DNA from: Fluviicoccus keumensis
GTDB taxonomy: Bacteria > Pseudomonadota > Gammaproteobacteria > Pseudomonadales > Moraxellaceae
Direction: 5' to 3'
NCBI RefSeq assembly: GCF_004217445.1
Contig: NZ_SHKX01000010.1
Location: 744,001 to 808,000 of the forward strand
DNA: 64,000 bases
Numbering within the stretch: position 1 is the stretch's first letter; every line of letters begins with the position of its first letter. The position numbers and the translations under genes are program-made. Below the pieces are notes generated by a model. That model was not told the DNA's origin. It did not search any database and worked only from the letters and a program-made list of their open reading frames with translations. This document shows, one piece after another, positions 17,936 through 28,476 of this stretch.

Positions 17936-18511
17936 ATGACGCCCGCCTGCCCCGACACCGTGATCGCCGAAACCCGCGCCTGGGTGCGCCGCGCCGTCAT
18001 CGGCCTGAACCTGTGCCCTTTCGCCCGCGCCGTCGACGTCAAGGACCGCATGCGCTACATCGTCAGCGACAGCACCGACCCGGCGCTGATCCTGGAACAG
18101 ATGCTGGCGGAATTCGCCCTGCTGGCCGAAACCCCGGCCGACGAGATTGAAACCACGCTGCTGATCCTGACCGGGACGTTCACGGACTTCCTCGATTTCA
18201 ACGACTTTCTGGAACAGGCGGAACGCCGCCTGCGCCGCGCCGGGCTGGAGGGCGAATTCCAGATCGCCAGCTTCCATCCGGCGTATCAGTTCGCTGGAAC
18301 AGAGCCGGACGACATCGGCAATGCCACCAACCGCTCGCCGTGGCCGACGCTGCACCTGTTGCGGGAAAGCAGCATCGACCGCGCCGTGGCATCGATGGAG
18401 AATCCGGACAGCATTTATGAAGAGAACATCGGGACGATGCAGCGGCTGGGCGCGGAGGGCTGGGCGGCGCTGCGGGCACAGTGCCGGAAGGATGCCGAAG
18501 ACGGCGCGTAA
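17936..18511 (+). CDS. DUF1415 family protein
   Basis: A 191-residue protein with NLCPFARAV near residue 26, the segment FNDFLEQAERRLRR and GEFQIASFHPAYQFAGTEP followed by NRSPWPTLHLLRE. These blocks are diagnostic for DUF1415, a conserved proteobacterial family of unknown function. It is followed immediately by a double hairpin repeat. Confidence 0.88.
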   Translation: MTPACPDTVIAETRAWVRRAVIGLNLCPFARAVDVKDRMRYIVSDSTDPALILEQMLAEFALLAETPADEIETTLLILTGTFTDFLDFNDFLEQAERRLRRAGLEGEFQIASFHPAYQFAGTEPDDIGNATNRSPWPTLHLLRESSIDRAVASMENPDSIYEENIGTMQRLGAEGWAALRAQCRKDAEDGA

Positions 18512-18512
18512 A

Positions 18513-18585
18513 CCCGTAAGGTGGGTCGAGACCCACCGCCGGCTTGGGATCGGAGGGCTGCCGGTGGGTCTTGACCCACCCTACG
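18513..18585. repeat. double palindromic repeat (GGTGGGTC family)
   Basis: Two hairpins, GGTGGGTC-GA-GACCCACC at 18520-18537 and GGTGGGTC-TT-GACCCACC at 18563-18580, are 25 bases apart, and their outer flanks CCGTAA and CTACG are also nearly complementary, so the whole unit can fold into a larger cruciform. It lies between convergent genes and may also end transcription. Similar GGTGGGTC palindromes are widespread in proteobacterial intergenic DNA. Confidence 0.75.
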
Positions 18586-18600
18586 ACTACGGCAGGGGTA

Positions 18601-19257
18601 TCACGCCAGATCCAGCACCGCCGCCACCAGCTTTTTGATCCCCGCCCGCGCCTCGCGAATCCGCGCCGGATACATGTAGGCGGGCGTGGTGACGATCTTG
18701 TGCTCGCGGTCGACCACGCACTCGTCCACCGCGCAGTCCACATGCTTGCCGCCCATGACGTTGATCGCCGCCGCCGTGCCCGCATCGTTGCCGATGGTGT
18801 ACTGCGTACCGACGCCGCCAATGGCCGGGGCCATCGCCGGAGCGATACAGACCAGCCCCACCGGCTTGCCCGCCGCGTTCATGCCCTTGGCGAAAGACAG
18901 CACGTCTGGCTGCACCGTCATGTCGCTGCCCTTCACCGCGAAATTGCACAGGTTCTTCGCCGCGCCGAAACCGCCGGGAATGATCAGCGCGTCAAAATCG
19001 GCCACCCGCGCCTCGGTTACCGGCTTGATGTAGCCGCGCGCCAGCCGCGCCGCTTCCACCAGCACGTTGCGGCTCTCCGGCATCTCCTCGCCGGTCAAGT
19101 GGTTCACCACATGCATCTGCGGCATGTCGGGTGCGAAACACTGGACGACGGCATCGGCCTCGTCCAGCGCCAGCAGGGTCAGGGTGGCTTCGTAGATTTC
19201 GCCCCCGTCCTTGAAACCGCATCCGGACAGGATCACGGCGACTTTTTTCGGATTCAT
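18601..19257 (-). CDS. elbB: isoprenoid biosynthesis glyoxalase ElbB
   Basis: A 218-residue DJ-1/PfpI-fold protein. VAVILSGCGFKDGGEIYEA near the N-terminus, LIIPGGFGAAKNLCNFA and VGLVCIAPAMAP match the ElbB family, which has weak glyoxalase activity and a genetic link to isoprenoid synthesis. The catalytic cysteine is expected in the VCIAPA elbow. Single gene, 48 bases after the LuxR-type regulator on the same strand, so co-transcription is possible. Confidence 0.9.
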   Translation of the reverse strand: MNPKKVAVILSGCGFKDGGEIYEATLTLLALDEADAVVQCFAPDMPQMHVVNHLTGEEMPESRNVLVEAARLARGYIKPVTEARVADFDALIIPGGFGAAKNLCNFAVKGSDMTVQPDVLSFAKGMNAAGKPVGLVCIAPAMAPAIGGVGTQYTIGNDAGTAAAINVMGGKHVDCAVDECVVDREHKIVTTPAYMYPARIREARAGIKKLVAAVLDLA

Positions 19258-19305
19258 GGTCGTTTCCTTCGTGAGTGATGGCCGCCCCCTCGGGGCAGGC
19301 AGGCT

Positions 19306-20478
19306 TCAGGCAATATGCTCGAAATTGACGCTCAGGCCCATCAGCAAGCGCATCAGTTCCGCCTGGGAATGGCAATCCGTCTTTTCATAAATGCTTTTCA
19401 GGTAGCTGCGCAAGGTGCTCAGCGTAATGCCCGCTTCTTCCGCCACCGCCTCCAGCACCGGCGTGTTCAGGAAGCGCTGGCACAGTTCGACCTCGCGCGC
19501 GGTCAGCCTGTAGGACGCCTCCAGCAGGCGGGCGGACAACTGGTGCCCGGCGTCGGGATTGCTGAGGAAGATCACGGCGGCGATCTGGTCGCGCGCCAGG
19601 TCGCGGTATTCGCCGCAGGCCGACAGCGGCGCGATGGTCAGCATCAGCGGCGAGGCGCTGAGCGGGGACGTCAGCCCGATCACCCCGCCGGGCACGCCCC
19701 GGCCCTCGCGCTGCCCGGTTTGCAGCGCGCCCCGGATCAGGGTCTGCAATTGCTGGTTTTCGGCGAAGTCGGCGGCGCGCAGGCCCTCCTGGCGGGTGAC
19801 GCTGAGGGCGGGATGCTCGCGCAGCAGCCGCGCCGAGGCGTCGTTGCCATAGGCGACCGCGCCGGACGCGTTCAGCAGCAGCACCCCGGCGCTCATCCGG
19901 TCGAGAATGCGGTACAGCGAGGCGTTGTCCGATTCGACCAGACGCAGCTGGCGATGGATTTGCAGCGCCCGGCGCATGTGCGGCGTCATCCGGCCCAGCA
20001 TCGCCACATTGTCCGGGGTGAAGGGACGGTCCAGGCCGTTGCTGAGCCCGAAACCGGCAAAGCGGAATTCGGCCAGTTCCAGCGCCACGATCAGCTGGCG
20101 ATAGGTGCCGTGACGGTTCAGATAGTCGGTAACATAGCGTCCGCCCGACGCGGCGTAGCCTTCCGGGCCGCCGAAGAAGTCATCGGAAGACGACGGCACG
20201 CCGACGCCGATCCGCCGCATCCAGCCGCCGGTGTGTTCGAATTCCAGCACATCGAAGCCGCCCTCCCGGTATTCGCGCCCGGCTTCCTCGCTATGACCGC
20301 TGAAAAACAGCAGGTTGGCCGCCGGGTTCAGCAGGTCGGTGGACAGGAAGGCGTTCTTCTCGCCGCCGCAGAGATCGCTGATGCCCTGCAGCACCACCGG
20401 CCAGCGCTCCGGCGCCAGCGTGGCGTCATAGATATCGCCGATCAGCCGGTTTTCCAGCACTTGCTGTTCTTTGTTCAT
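19306..20478 (-). CDS. LuxR family transcriptional regulator
   Basis: A 390-residue regulator. The N-terminal part has no clear family; residues about 190-260 look PAS-like (LLLNASGAVAYGNDASARLL), and the C-terminal 65 residues form a LuxR-type helix-turn-helix (YRLTAREVELCQRFLNTPVLEAVAEEAGITLSTLRSYLKSIYEKT). The start at 20478 has AGGGG six bases upstream; earlier in-frame ATGs are too close to it. It is upstream of elbB on the same strand. The signal sensed is unknown. Confidence 0.87.
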   Translation of the reverse strand: MNKEQQVLENRLIGDIYDATLAPERWPVVLQGISDLCGGEKNAFLSTDLLNPAANLLFFSGHSEEAGREYREGGFDVLEFEHTGGWMRRIGVGVPSSSDDFFGGPEGYAASGGRYVTDYLNRHGTYRQLIVALELAEFRFAGFGLSNGLDRPFTPDNVAMLGRMTPHMRRALQIHRQLRLVESDNASLYRILDRMSAGVLLLNASGAVAYGNDASARLLREHPALSVTRQEGLRAADFAENQQLQTLIRGALQTGQREGRGVPGGVIGLTSPLSASPLMLTIAPLSACGEYRDLARDQIAAVIFLSNPDAGHQLSARLLEASYRLTAREVELCQRFLNTPVLEAVAEEAGITLSTLRSYLKSIYEKTDCHSQAELMRLLMGLSVNFEHIA

Positions 20479-20609
20479 CCGCATCCCCTGTCTCAACCCA
20501 CGGCCACAAAAACGACGCCGTCACTACCCCCGAATGAGGGTACACGACAGCATATCTGTCGCGTTAATGTCAAACGATAACCATTTCCATGGAACCCGGA
20601 TACTGACAC

Positions 20610-21935
20610 ATGCTGAACGCTCGCTCTGTCACTTTGCTGGGCAGCCTGGGGCTGCTGATCGCCTCCTTACCGGCTGCCGCCCTGACGCCGGGGCCCACGG
20701 ATCCCTCGCAGTGCCCGACCTACTGGCAAATCTCGAATGAACACGCCGAGACGTATAGCCGGACCTACCAGGCGGTATTCGACCAGAGCAAAGCCAACTA
20801 CCAGCAATGCTACCAATACGGATCGATGACCCGGGAGCGCTTCGCCTGTGACGGCCGGGCCCATCAGTGGCATGAAGCCAACCGCGCCAAGGCCGAAGCC
20901 GAATATGAGCGCGTCAAAGCCGCCTACGAACAGCGCCGGGAACAATGCCTGGGCATCGCCAACCGGAACAAGGCCGACCTGGAAGCGCAGAAGAAACTGG
21001 CCGAAACGCAACGCCGCCTGAATGAACAGGCGGAGCGCCAGCAGGAGCAGCTTCGTACCGAGGCCTTCAATGCCGAGATGCGCCGGGGACAGGCCGAACG
21101 CGACGCCTACAACCGCGCCGCCGAGGAGCGCAACCGGCAAGTGCAGCAACAGTATCAGGCGCAACAACAGGCCCAGCAGCAGGCCGCCGTCGCGCGGCAG
21201 GCCGAGGCGCAGCGGCAGGCGCAAATCCGGGCGGAACAGGCCGCGCGGCAGGCTCAGGCGGAAGCCGAGCAGCAGCAGGCCCTCCATGAAATGCGCATGA
21301 GCCTGCTGGAGCAGACCAGCAAGGACTCCCAAGCCCGGCTGGAATCGGCCCGGCAAGACCATGAGGCGGTCGCCGCCGCCAACGCCGATGAAGAAACCCT
21401 GCTGGCCCAGATGATGGCGAAAATGGAAGCCGCACCGCGCGCCGTCCGCGAGATCAAGACGGACATCGCCAACTCGCCGCTGGGCCAGGCGGTGGGCACG
21501 CTGAACGACCTGGGCAAAAGTTCCGGCGGCGACATCGCCCGCGCCGCGACCGGCGGGCGCGGGGAAGCCGATGAGACCGGCCGCCTTGAATACCGGCGGG
21601 CCGCCGATGAACCGGCCGGCAGCAGCGCCGCGCCATCCGCCTCAGGCAGTGTAGCGCTACCCGGCGGGGACGAATCCGGATCCGCGGACGGGACTTGCCG
21701 CATCACCCCCGAGTCCTTCGCCCTGCCGCCCGCCAACGCCTCGATCACCGCCCAGACCGAAAACCTGATGTACCGGCTGGACCGGATGCTGGCGCAGCTG
21801 GACAGCGAATGCGCCGGTTCCCCCGACTACGCCAAGGCGCGCCGGGAACTGATCGATGCCCGCGACAAGGCCGAGGAAGCCTGCAACGCCGTGCAATCCG
21901 GCGGCCGACGCTGTACGCCCGCCCGACACTTTTGA
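20610..21935 (+). CDS. secreted coiled-coil protein of unknown function
   Basis: A 441-residue protein with a signal peptide ending LIASLPAAALT. Residues about 60-280 are very rich in Gln, Ala, Glu and Arg and should form a long alpha-helical coiled coil; residues about 310-365 are low-complexity (Gly, Ser, Ala); the C-terminal 80 residues form a separate conserved-looking unit with two cysteine pairs (CRITPE, CAGSP, CNAV, RRCTPARHF). The family is not recognised. A lipoprotein gene follows 22 bases downstream, so the two probably act together in the envelope. Confidence 0.75.
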   Translation: MLNARSVTLLGSLGLLIASLPAAALTPGPTDPSQCPTYWQISNEHAETYSRTYQAVFDQSKANYQQCYQYGSMTRERFACDGRAHQWHEANRAKAEAEYERVKAAYEQRREQCLGIANRNKADLEAQKKLAETQRRLNEQAERQQEQLRTEAFNAEMRRGQAERDAYNRAAEERNRQVQQQYQAQQQAQQQAAVARQAEAQRQAQIRAEQAARQAQAEAEQQQALHEMRMSLLEQTSKDSQARLESARQDHEAVAAANADEETLLAQMMAKMEAAPRAVREIKTDIANSPLGQAVGTLNDLGKSSGGDIARAATGGRGEADETGRLEYRRAADEPAGSSAAPSASGSVALPGGDESGSADGTCRITPESFALPPANASITAQTENLMYRLDRMLAQLDSECAGSPDYAKARRELIDARDKAEEACNAVQSGGRRCTPARHF

Positions 21936-21957
21936 GAACACCCCCTGGAGAATGCTC

Positions 21958-23507
<1,550 letters not shown>

Positions 23508-23544
23508 GTTGGTAAAATCGGGAACAACAACAAGGAGCCCGCCC

Positions 23545-24696
23545 ATGACCCCCTTCACCTTCACCACCGTCAAGACCGTGATCAGCGAAAGCGGCTCCAG
23601 CGCCCGGCTGGGCGAGATCGCGGCGGGTCTGGGCATTACCCGCGCGCTGATTGTCACCGACCCCGGCATCGTCCAGTGCGGCCTGCTGGAACCGGCGCTG
23701 GCCAGTCTGGCCAAGGCCGGCATCCCGGTGACAATCTACAGCGACGTGGTGGCCGACCCGCCCGAAGCCAAGGTGCTGGACTCGCTGCAAATGGCGCGTG
23801 ATGCGGGCATTGACGGCGTGATCGGCTTGGGCGGCGGCAGCTCCATGGACGTGGCGAAGGTGATCGCGCTGCTGACGAAGTCGGCGCAGACGCTGCCCGA
23901 GGTCTACGGCGTCGGCAACGCCAAGGGAACGCGCCTGCCGCTGATCCAGGTGCCGACCACCGCGGGCACCGGCTCGGAAGTGACGCCGATCGCCATCATC
24001 ACCACCGGCGAGACCACCAAGACCGGCATCGTTTCCCCCCTGCTCTACGCCGATGTGGCGCTGCTGGATGCCGACCTGACGCTGGGCCTGCCGCCCGCCG
24101 TCACCGCCGCCACCGGCATCGACGCCATGGTGCACGCCATCGAGGCCTACACCAGCAAGATCCGCAAGAACCCCTATTCCGACGTGCTGGCGCGCGAGGC
24201 GCTGCGCCTGCTGGCCGCCAACCTGGTCACCGTCGTCGAAGACGGCCGCAACCGCGAGGCGCGGCAAGCGGTGCTGTTCGGGGCGATGCTGGCCGGACAG
24301 GCCTTCGCCAACGCGCCGGTGGCCGCCGTGCATGCCCTGGCCTACCCGCTGGGCGGGCATTACCACATCTCGCACGGCCTCAGTAACTCGCTGGTGCTCC
24401 CCGCCGTGCTGCGCTTCAACCTGCCCGCCGCCGCGCCACTGTACGCCGAACTGATGACCGTGCTGGAACCGGAGGCTGAAGGAACGGAAGAGGAACTGGC
24501 CGTGGCCTTTGTCGCCGCGATGACCGAACAGATCGCCGCCGTCAAACTGCCCGTCCGCCTGCGCGACCTGAACGTGCCGGAAGCCGACCTGCCGATGCTG
24601 GCCCGCGACGCCCTGTTGCAACAGCGGCTGCTGGTGAATAATCCCCGCGAAGTCAGCGAAGCCGACGCGCTGGCCATTTACCGCGAGGTGTACTGA
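23545..24696 (+). CDS. iron-containing alcohol dehydrogenase
   Basis: A 383-residue group III (Fe-dependent) NAD(P) alcohol dehydrogenase. The nucleotide-binding glycine motif GLGGGSSMDVAK, the PTTAGTGSEVTP block and the metal-binding residues in GIDAMVHAIEAY and HALAYPLGGHYHISHG are all present. AAGGAG lies 8 bases before the ATG. Its TGA overlaps the ATG of the thioesterase gene by one base, so the two are translationally coupled. The aldehyde or alcohol used is not predictable. Confidence 0.93.
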   Translation: MTPFTFTTVKTVISESGSSARLGEIAAGLGITRALIVTDPGIVQCGLLEPALASLAKAGIPVTIYSDVVADPPEAKVLDSLQMARDAGIDGVIGLGGGSSMDVAKVIALLTKSAQTLPEVYGVGNAKGTRLPLIQVPTTAGTGSEVTPIAIITTGETTKTGIVSPLLYADVALLDADLTLGLPPAVTAATGIDAMVHAIEAYTSKIRKNPYSDVLAREALRLLAANLVTVVEDGRNREARQAVLFGAMLAGQAFANAPVAAVHALAYPLGGHYHISHGLSNSLVLPAVLRFNLPAAAPLYAELMTVLEPEAEGTEEELAVAFVAAMTEQIAAVKLPVRLRDLNVPEADLPMLARDALLQQRLLVNNPREVSEADALAIYREVY

Positions 24697-25136
24697 TGTC
24701 CCGTCCCGTTCCTTCCCGCCGCGACGCCTACCGCTGGTTCTGCCCCATCACCACGCGCTGGCACGACAACGACATCTACGGCCACGTCAACAACGTTACC
24801 TACTACAGCTACTTCGACACCGTGGCCAACACCTACCTGATCGAACGCGGCGGGCTGGACATCCACACCGGCGACACCGTGGGTTTCGTGGTCAATTCCG
24901 GCTGCAACTACTTCGCCCCCATCGCCTTCCCCGACAAGCTGGACGGCGGGCTGCGGGTGAACAAGCTGGGCAAGTCCTCGGTGGAATACGGCATCGCCAT
25001 TTTCAAGGCGGGCGAGGACACGGCAGTGGCGGAAGGCCACTTCGTGCATGTGTTCGTGAACAAGGCAAACAACAGCCCCGTCGCAATTCCGGAAAACATC
25101 CGCCAGGCGCTGTCTGTCCTAGTGGCATCGGCCTGA
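24696..25136 (+). CDS. acyl-CoA thioesterase (4-hydroxybenzoyl-CoA thioesterase-like)
   Basis: A 146-residue hotdog-fold enzyme. The motif TRWHDNDIYGHVNNVTYYSYFDT contains the Asp/His/Asn cluster typical of YbgC/FadM-like thioesterases. It starts within the stop codon of the alcohol dehydrogenase gene, indicating a shared operon, perhaps for fatty acyl or alcohol metabolism. GrpB-family and aldehyde dehydrogenase genes follow on the same strand. Confidence 0.9.
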   Translation: MSRPVPSRRDAYRWFCPITTRWHDNDIYGHVNNVTYYSYFDTVANTYLIERGGLDIHTGDTVGFVVNSGCNYFAPIAFPDKLDGGLRVNKLGKSSVEYGIAIFKAGEDTAVAEGHFVHVFVNKANNSPVAIPENIRQALSVLVASA

Positions 25137-25202
25137 GTTTCGCCTAGAATGACGGGTAGAAGAACAACATAGGGCCCCGACCGGGCCCACGGAAGATTGG
25201 CC

Positions 25203-25751
25203 ATGACGTCCACCGCCACCGATGACAGCATCAGGAACGCGATCCGCGAAGGGGTGTGCATGCACCCCTACGACCCGGCCTGGCCCGAGCATTTCGCCCG
25301 CGAACGCGTTCGTCTGGAAAGCCTGTTCCCCGGTCATTTCCGCGCCATCGAACATATCGGCAGCACCGCCATTCCCGGCCTGCAGGCCAAGCCGGTTATC
25401 GATCTGCTGGCGGGCGTGGACTCGATGGCGGCCGTGGAGGCGCTGGTGGACCCGCTGCGGCTGGGCGGTGATTATGTGTATGTGCCCGAGCAGAACCTGA
25501 TGCTGCCCGACCGGCGCTGGCTGTTGCGGCAGAAGGACGGCCACCGCACCCACCACCTGCATCTGGTGGCCTATGAAGGCGAGGAATGGTTCCGGCTGCT
25601 GCGCTTCCGCGACGCCCTGCTGCGCGACCCGGACCTGGCCGCGCGCTATGCCCGCCTGAAGACCGATCTGGTCGGCCGCTCCGGCGGCGACCGCGATACC
25701 TATACCCGTTCCAAGTCCGACTTCGTGAAAGCGGTGCTGGGCGAATCCTGA
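25203..25751 (+). CDS. GrpB family nucleotidyltransferase-like protein
   Basis: A 182-residue protein of the GrpB/UPF0157 family, which has a nucleotidyltransferase-like fold. MHPYDPAWPEHFARER, IEHIGSTAIPGLQAKPVID and HHLHLVAYEGEEWFRLLRFRD are the signature blocks. ATG at 25203 is used; the codon two earlier in frame is TTG. Function is not established for this family. It lies between the thioesterase and the aldehyde dehydrogenase genes. Confidence 0.9.
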   Translation: MTSTATDDSIRNAIREGVCMHPYDPAWPEHFARERVRLESLFPGHFRAIEHIGSTAIPGLQAKPVIDLLAGVDSMAAVEALVDPLRLGGDYVYVPEQNLMLPDRRWLLRQKDGHRTHHLHLVAYEGEEWFRLLRFRDALLRDPDLAARYARLKTDLVGRSGGDRDTYTRSKSDFVKAVLGES

Positions 25752-25810
25752 ACCCCGACCCCCTGTCCCGGCGACGCCGCCTGCGCCGTCCCCCTGCCCG
25801 CGAGACCCCC

Positions 25811-27238
25811 ATGCTGAAAGCCGCCTACCCCTATTTCCTGGCCAACGAAGCCGTCTACGCCAACACCGACCTGGCCGTCACCGACAAGTACACCGGCGAG
25901 ATCGCCACCCGCGTGGCGCTGGCCGACAGCCATGCCATCGACGCCGCCATCAGCGCCGCCGTCAAGGCGCAGCACGCCATGGCGCGCATGCCCGCCTACG
26001 AACGCCAGCAGGTGCTGGACCACTGCGTGCGCCGCTTCCGCGAGCGCGCCGACGAGCTGGCGGAAAGCCTGTGCATCGAGGCGGGCAAGCCGATCAAGGA
26101 CGCGCGCGGCGAAGTCACCCGCCTGATCGACACCTTCCGCATCGCCAGCGAGGAAGCCACCCGCATCACCGGCGAAACATTGCCGCTGGACATTTCCGCC
26201 CGCGCCAAGGGCTATCGCGGCATGACCCAGCGCGTACCGGTCGGGGTCTGCTCGTTCATCAGCCCGTTCAACTTCCCGCTGAACCTGGCGGCGCACAAGG
26301 TGGCCCCGGCCATCGCCGCCGGTTGCCCCTTCATCCTGAAACCCGCCAGCCTGACGCCGATCGGCGCGCTGGTGATCGGCGAAGTGCTGGCCGAAACCAG
26401 CCTGCCGAAGGGAGCGTTCTCCATTTTGCCGTGCAGCCGCGACGGCGCCGAGCTGTTCACCACGGACGACCGCCTGAAGCTGCTGAGCTTCACCGGCTCG
26501 CCGGAAGTGGGCTGGGCGCTGAAGGCCAAGGCGGGCAAGAAGAAGGTGGTGCTGGAACTGGGCGGCAACGCCGCCTGCATCGTCGACAAGGACGCGGACC
26601 TCGGCGACGCCGTCAGCCGCATCATCTTCGGCGCGTTCTACCAGTCCGGGCAAAGCTGCATCAGCGTGCAGCGCATCCTGGCGCACCGCGACATCTACGA
26701 CGAGCTGAAAACCCGGCTGGCGCTGGCGACCCAACAGCTGGTGATGGGCAACCCGCACGAGGAGCTGACCTTCATCGGCCCGATGATCTCGGCGAAGGAA
26801 GCGGAGCGGCTGCAAGGCTGGATCCGCGAAGCGGTGGATGCCGGGGCGACGGTGCTGTGTGGCGGCGGCCGTCAGGGCGCAATGCTGGAGGCAACGCTGC
26901 TGGAGAACGTGCCGCAGGGCTGCGCGCTGGTGCAGGAAGAGGCCTTCGGGCCGGTGGCGGTGCTCAGCCCCTTCGAGGACTTCGAGGACGCGCTGCTGGA
27001 GGTCAACGCCAGCAAGTTCGGGCTGCAGGCGGGCATCTTCACCCGCGATATCTTCAAGGCGATGAAGGCCTGGGACACGCTGGAAGTGGGCGGGGTGGTG
27101 ATTGGCGATGTGCCGTCCTGGCGGGTGGATCACATGCCGTATGGCGGGGTGAAGGACAGCGGGTTGGGGCGGGAAGGTGTGCGGTATGCGATTGAGGATA
27201 TGACCGAGCAGCGGTTGCTGGTGATTCGGGAGACCTGA
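25811..27238 (+). CDS. NAD(P)-dependent aldehyde dehydrogenase
   Basis: A 475-residue aldehyde dehydrogenase. Cofactor-binding segments ISPFNFPLNLAAHK and FTGSPEVGW, the general base in VLELGGNA, and the catalytic cysteine in FYQSGQSCISVQRI are intact, and EEAFGPVAVLSPF and GGVKDSGLGREG complete the fold. The start MLKAAYPYFLANEAV at 25811 is used; the open frame upstream overlaps grpB. It ends the alcohol dehydrogenase-to-aldehyde dehydrogenase gene run, consistent with stepwise alcohol and aldehyde oxidation; the substrate is unknown. Confidence 0.92.
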   Translation: MLKAAYPYFLANEAVYANTDLAVTDKYTGEIATRVALADSHAIDAAISAAVKAQHAMARMPAYERQQVLDHCVRRFRERADELAESLCIEAGKPIKDARGEVTRLIDTFRIASEEATRITGETLPLDISARAKGYRGMTQRVPVGVCSFISPFNFPLNLAAHKVAPAIAAGCPFILKPASLTPIGALVIGEVLAETSLPKGAFSILPCSRDGAELFTTDDRLKLLSFTGSPEVGWALKAKAGKKKVVLELGGNAACIVDKDADLGDAVSRIIFGAFYQSGQSCISVQRILAHRDIYDELKTRLALATQQLVMGNPHEELTFIGPMISAKEAERLQGWIREAVDAGATVLCGGGRQGAMLEATLLENVPQGCALVQEEAFGPVAVLSPFEDFEDALLEVNASKFGLQAGIFTRDIFKAMKAWDTLEVGGVVIGDVPSWRVDHMPYGGVKDSGLGREGVRYAIEDMTEQRLLVIRET

Positions 27239-27494
27239 GGCTTTACGCCCTCCTGTGGAACAGGGGGGCTGCCCGCAGGGCTGGGGGGTTCTCTGACACA
27301 CACGGCCTGTGATATGGCCTCTTTCATCCGCCTGCCGCGGGCCCTTCTTTTTGTCTTGGCAAAAAGAAGGCAAAAACCGTGTCCTTCGCCAAAACTCGCT
27401 GACCGGGGTGCCGCTGCAACACCGCCCTGCTTCCATCCCTGCGTTGTCCGTTCTGTTGGCTCAAACAGTTGGCTGCGGACGGCCTGTGGCTTCG
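27239..27494. other. 256-bp intergenic region with repeat-like hairpins
   Basis: No convincing gene is present between the aldehyde dehydrogenase and thrB, which converge. It holds a 10-bp stem hairpin (listed separately) and text such as GCCAAAACTCGCTG that looks like a dispersed intergenic repeat rather than coding DNA. Confidence 0.5.
27344..27369. terminator. hairpin resembling a bidirectional terminator
   Basis: CTTCTTTTTG and CAAAAAGAAG form a perfect 10-bp stem around a six-base TCTTGG loop. It lies between the convergent ends of the aldehyde dehydrogenase and thrB genes. The T-rich and A-rich arms make it terminator-like on either strand, and it is probably part of a larger dispersed repeat. 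Confidence 0.5.
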
Positions 27495-28445
27495 TTATTC
27501 CCCCATCATGCGGGCGGCGACCATCCTTTTCATTTCATTCGGGTCTTTTTGCGTGACGGCTTCGCCGCTGCGGCCTTCGGCGGCGTTGCGGGCGGCGACG
27601 CTGAGGCGCGACAGCCAGAAGCGGGTGGCGGCCATGCCGAGGAAGGCGGGCAGGGCTTCCTGTTCGTCGGCGGTGAGCGGGCGGAGGTTGTTGTAGGCGC
27701 GCAGGAAGGCGTGGTACAGGTCCTGGTCGAGCTTGACCGAGGGCCAGGCGCTGCAGAAGTCGTTGATGGTGATGGCGATGTCGAGCAGCCAGTAGTCTTC
27801 GCCGGCTTCCGAGAAGTCGAGGATGGCGCGCAGTTCGTCGCCTTCGAACAGGGTGTTGTCGCGGAACAGGTCGCCGTGGATCAGGCCCATCGGCAGGTCT
27901 TCATAGTCCTCCACCGTTTCCTCGAAGTCTTCGAGGATGGTTTCCAGCAGCAGCTGGTCGGTCTTGTTCATCGCCTTGCGGGCCTTGTTGGCCTCGGCTT
28001 CCCACCACTCCTGGCCGTGGGCGTTGTCGCGGTGCAGCGGGTATTCCTCCAGCGCCAGATGCAGCTTGGCCAGCGCCTCGCCGATGGCGGCGCAATGCGC
28101 GGTGCTGACCGGCGACGGATGCCCGCCGAGGATGCGCGGCGCCAGTTGCACCGGCTTGTCGCGCAGGGTCAGCAGCGAGCGGCCGTCCTTCGCCGTCAGC
28201 GGCCCGGCCACCGGCACGCCCTGGCGGTGCAGGTGCTGCAACAGCGGCGGCAGGAAGGCGGCCTCGGCGGCGTTCAGTTCCTCGAACAGCGTCAGCACGA
28301 ACTCGCGGCCGTCGTCGCCGCGCACGAAGTAATTGGTGTTCTCGATACCGCTGGCGATGGGCTCGCAGCCGGTCACGGCCAGACCGTAATGATCGGCGGC
28401 AAAGGCGCGGATTTCGTCGAGGCTGAGTTCGGTGTAGACGGACAT
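27495..28445 (-). CDS. thrB: homoserine kinase (APH-fold)
   Basis: A 316-residue kinase of the aminoglycoside phosphotransferase fold, the form of homoserine kinase found in many beta- and gammaproteobacteria. It begins MSVYTELSLDEIRAF, has ASGIENTNYFV as the nucleotide loop, the catalytic HGDLFRDN segment and the metal-binding Asp in AILDFSEAGEDYWLLDIA. It phosphorylates L-homoserine for threonine synthesis in the cytoplasm. It lies 31 bases after the NRPS-like gene on the same strand, with no obvious link to it. Confidence 0.95.
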   Translation of the reverse strand: MSVYTELSLDEIRAFAADHYGLAVTGCEPIASGIENTNYFVRGDDGREFVLTLFEELNAAEAAFLPPLLQHLHRQGVPVAGPLTAKDGRSLLTLRDKPVQLAPRILGGHPSPVSTAHCAAIGEALAKLHLALEEYPLHRDNAHGQEWWEAEANKARKAMNKTDQLLLETILEDFEETVEDYEDLPMGLIHGDLFRDNTLFEGDELRAILDFSEAGEDYWLLDIAITINDFCSAWPSVKLDQDLYHAFLRAYNNLRPLTADEQEALPAFLGMAATRFWLSRLSVAARNAAEGRSGEAVTQKDPNEMKRMVAARMMGE

Positions 28446-28476
28446 GGACAGTTCTTTCCTGAATGAAGGGGCGCGG

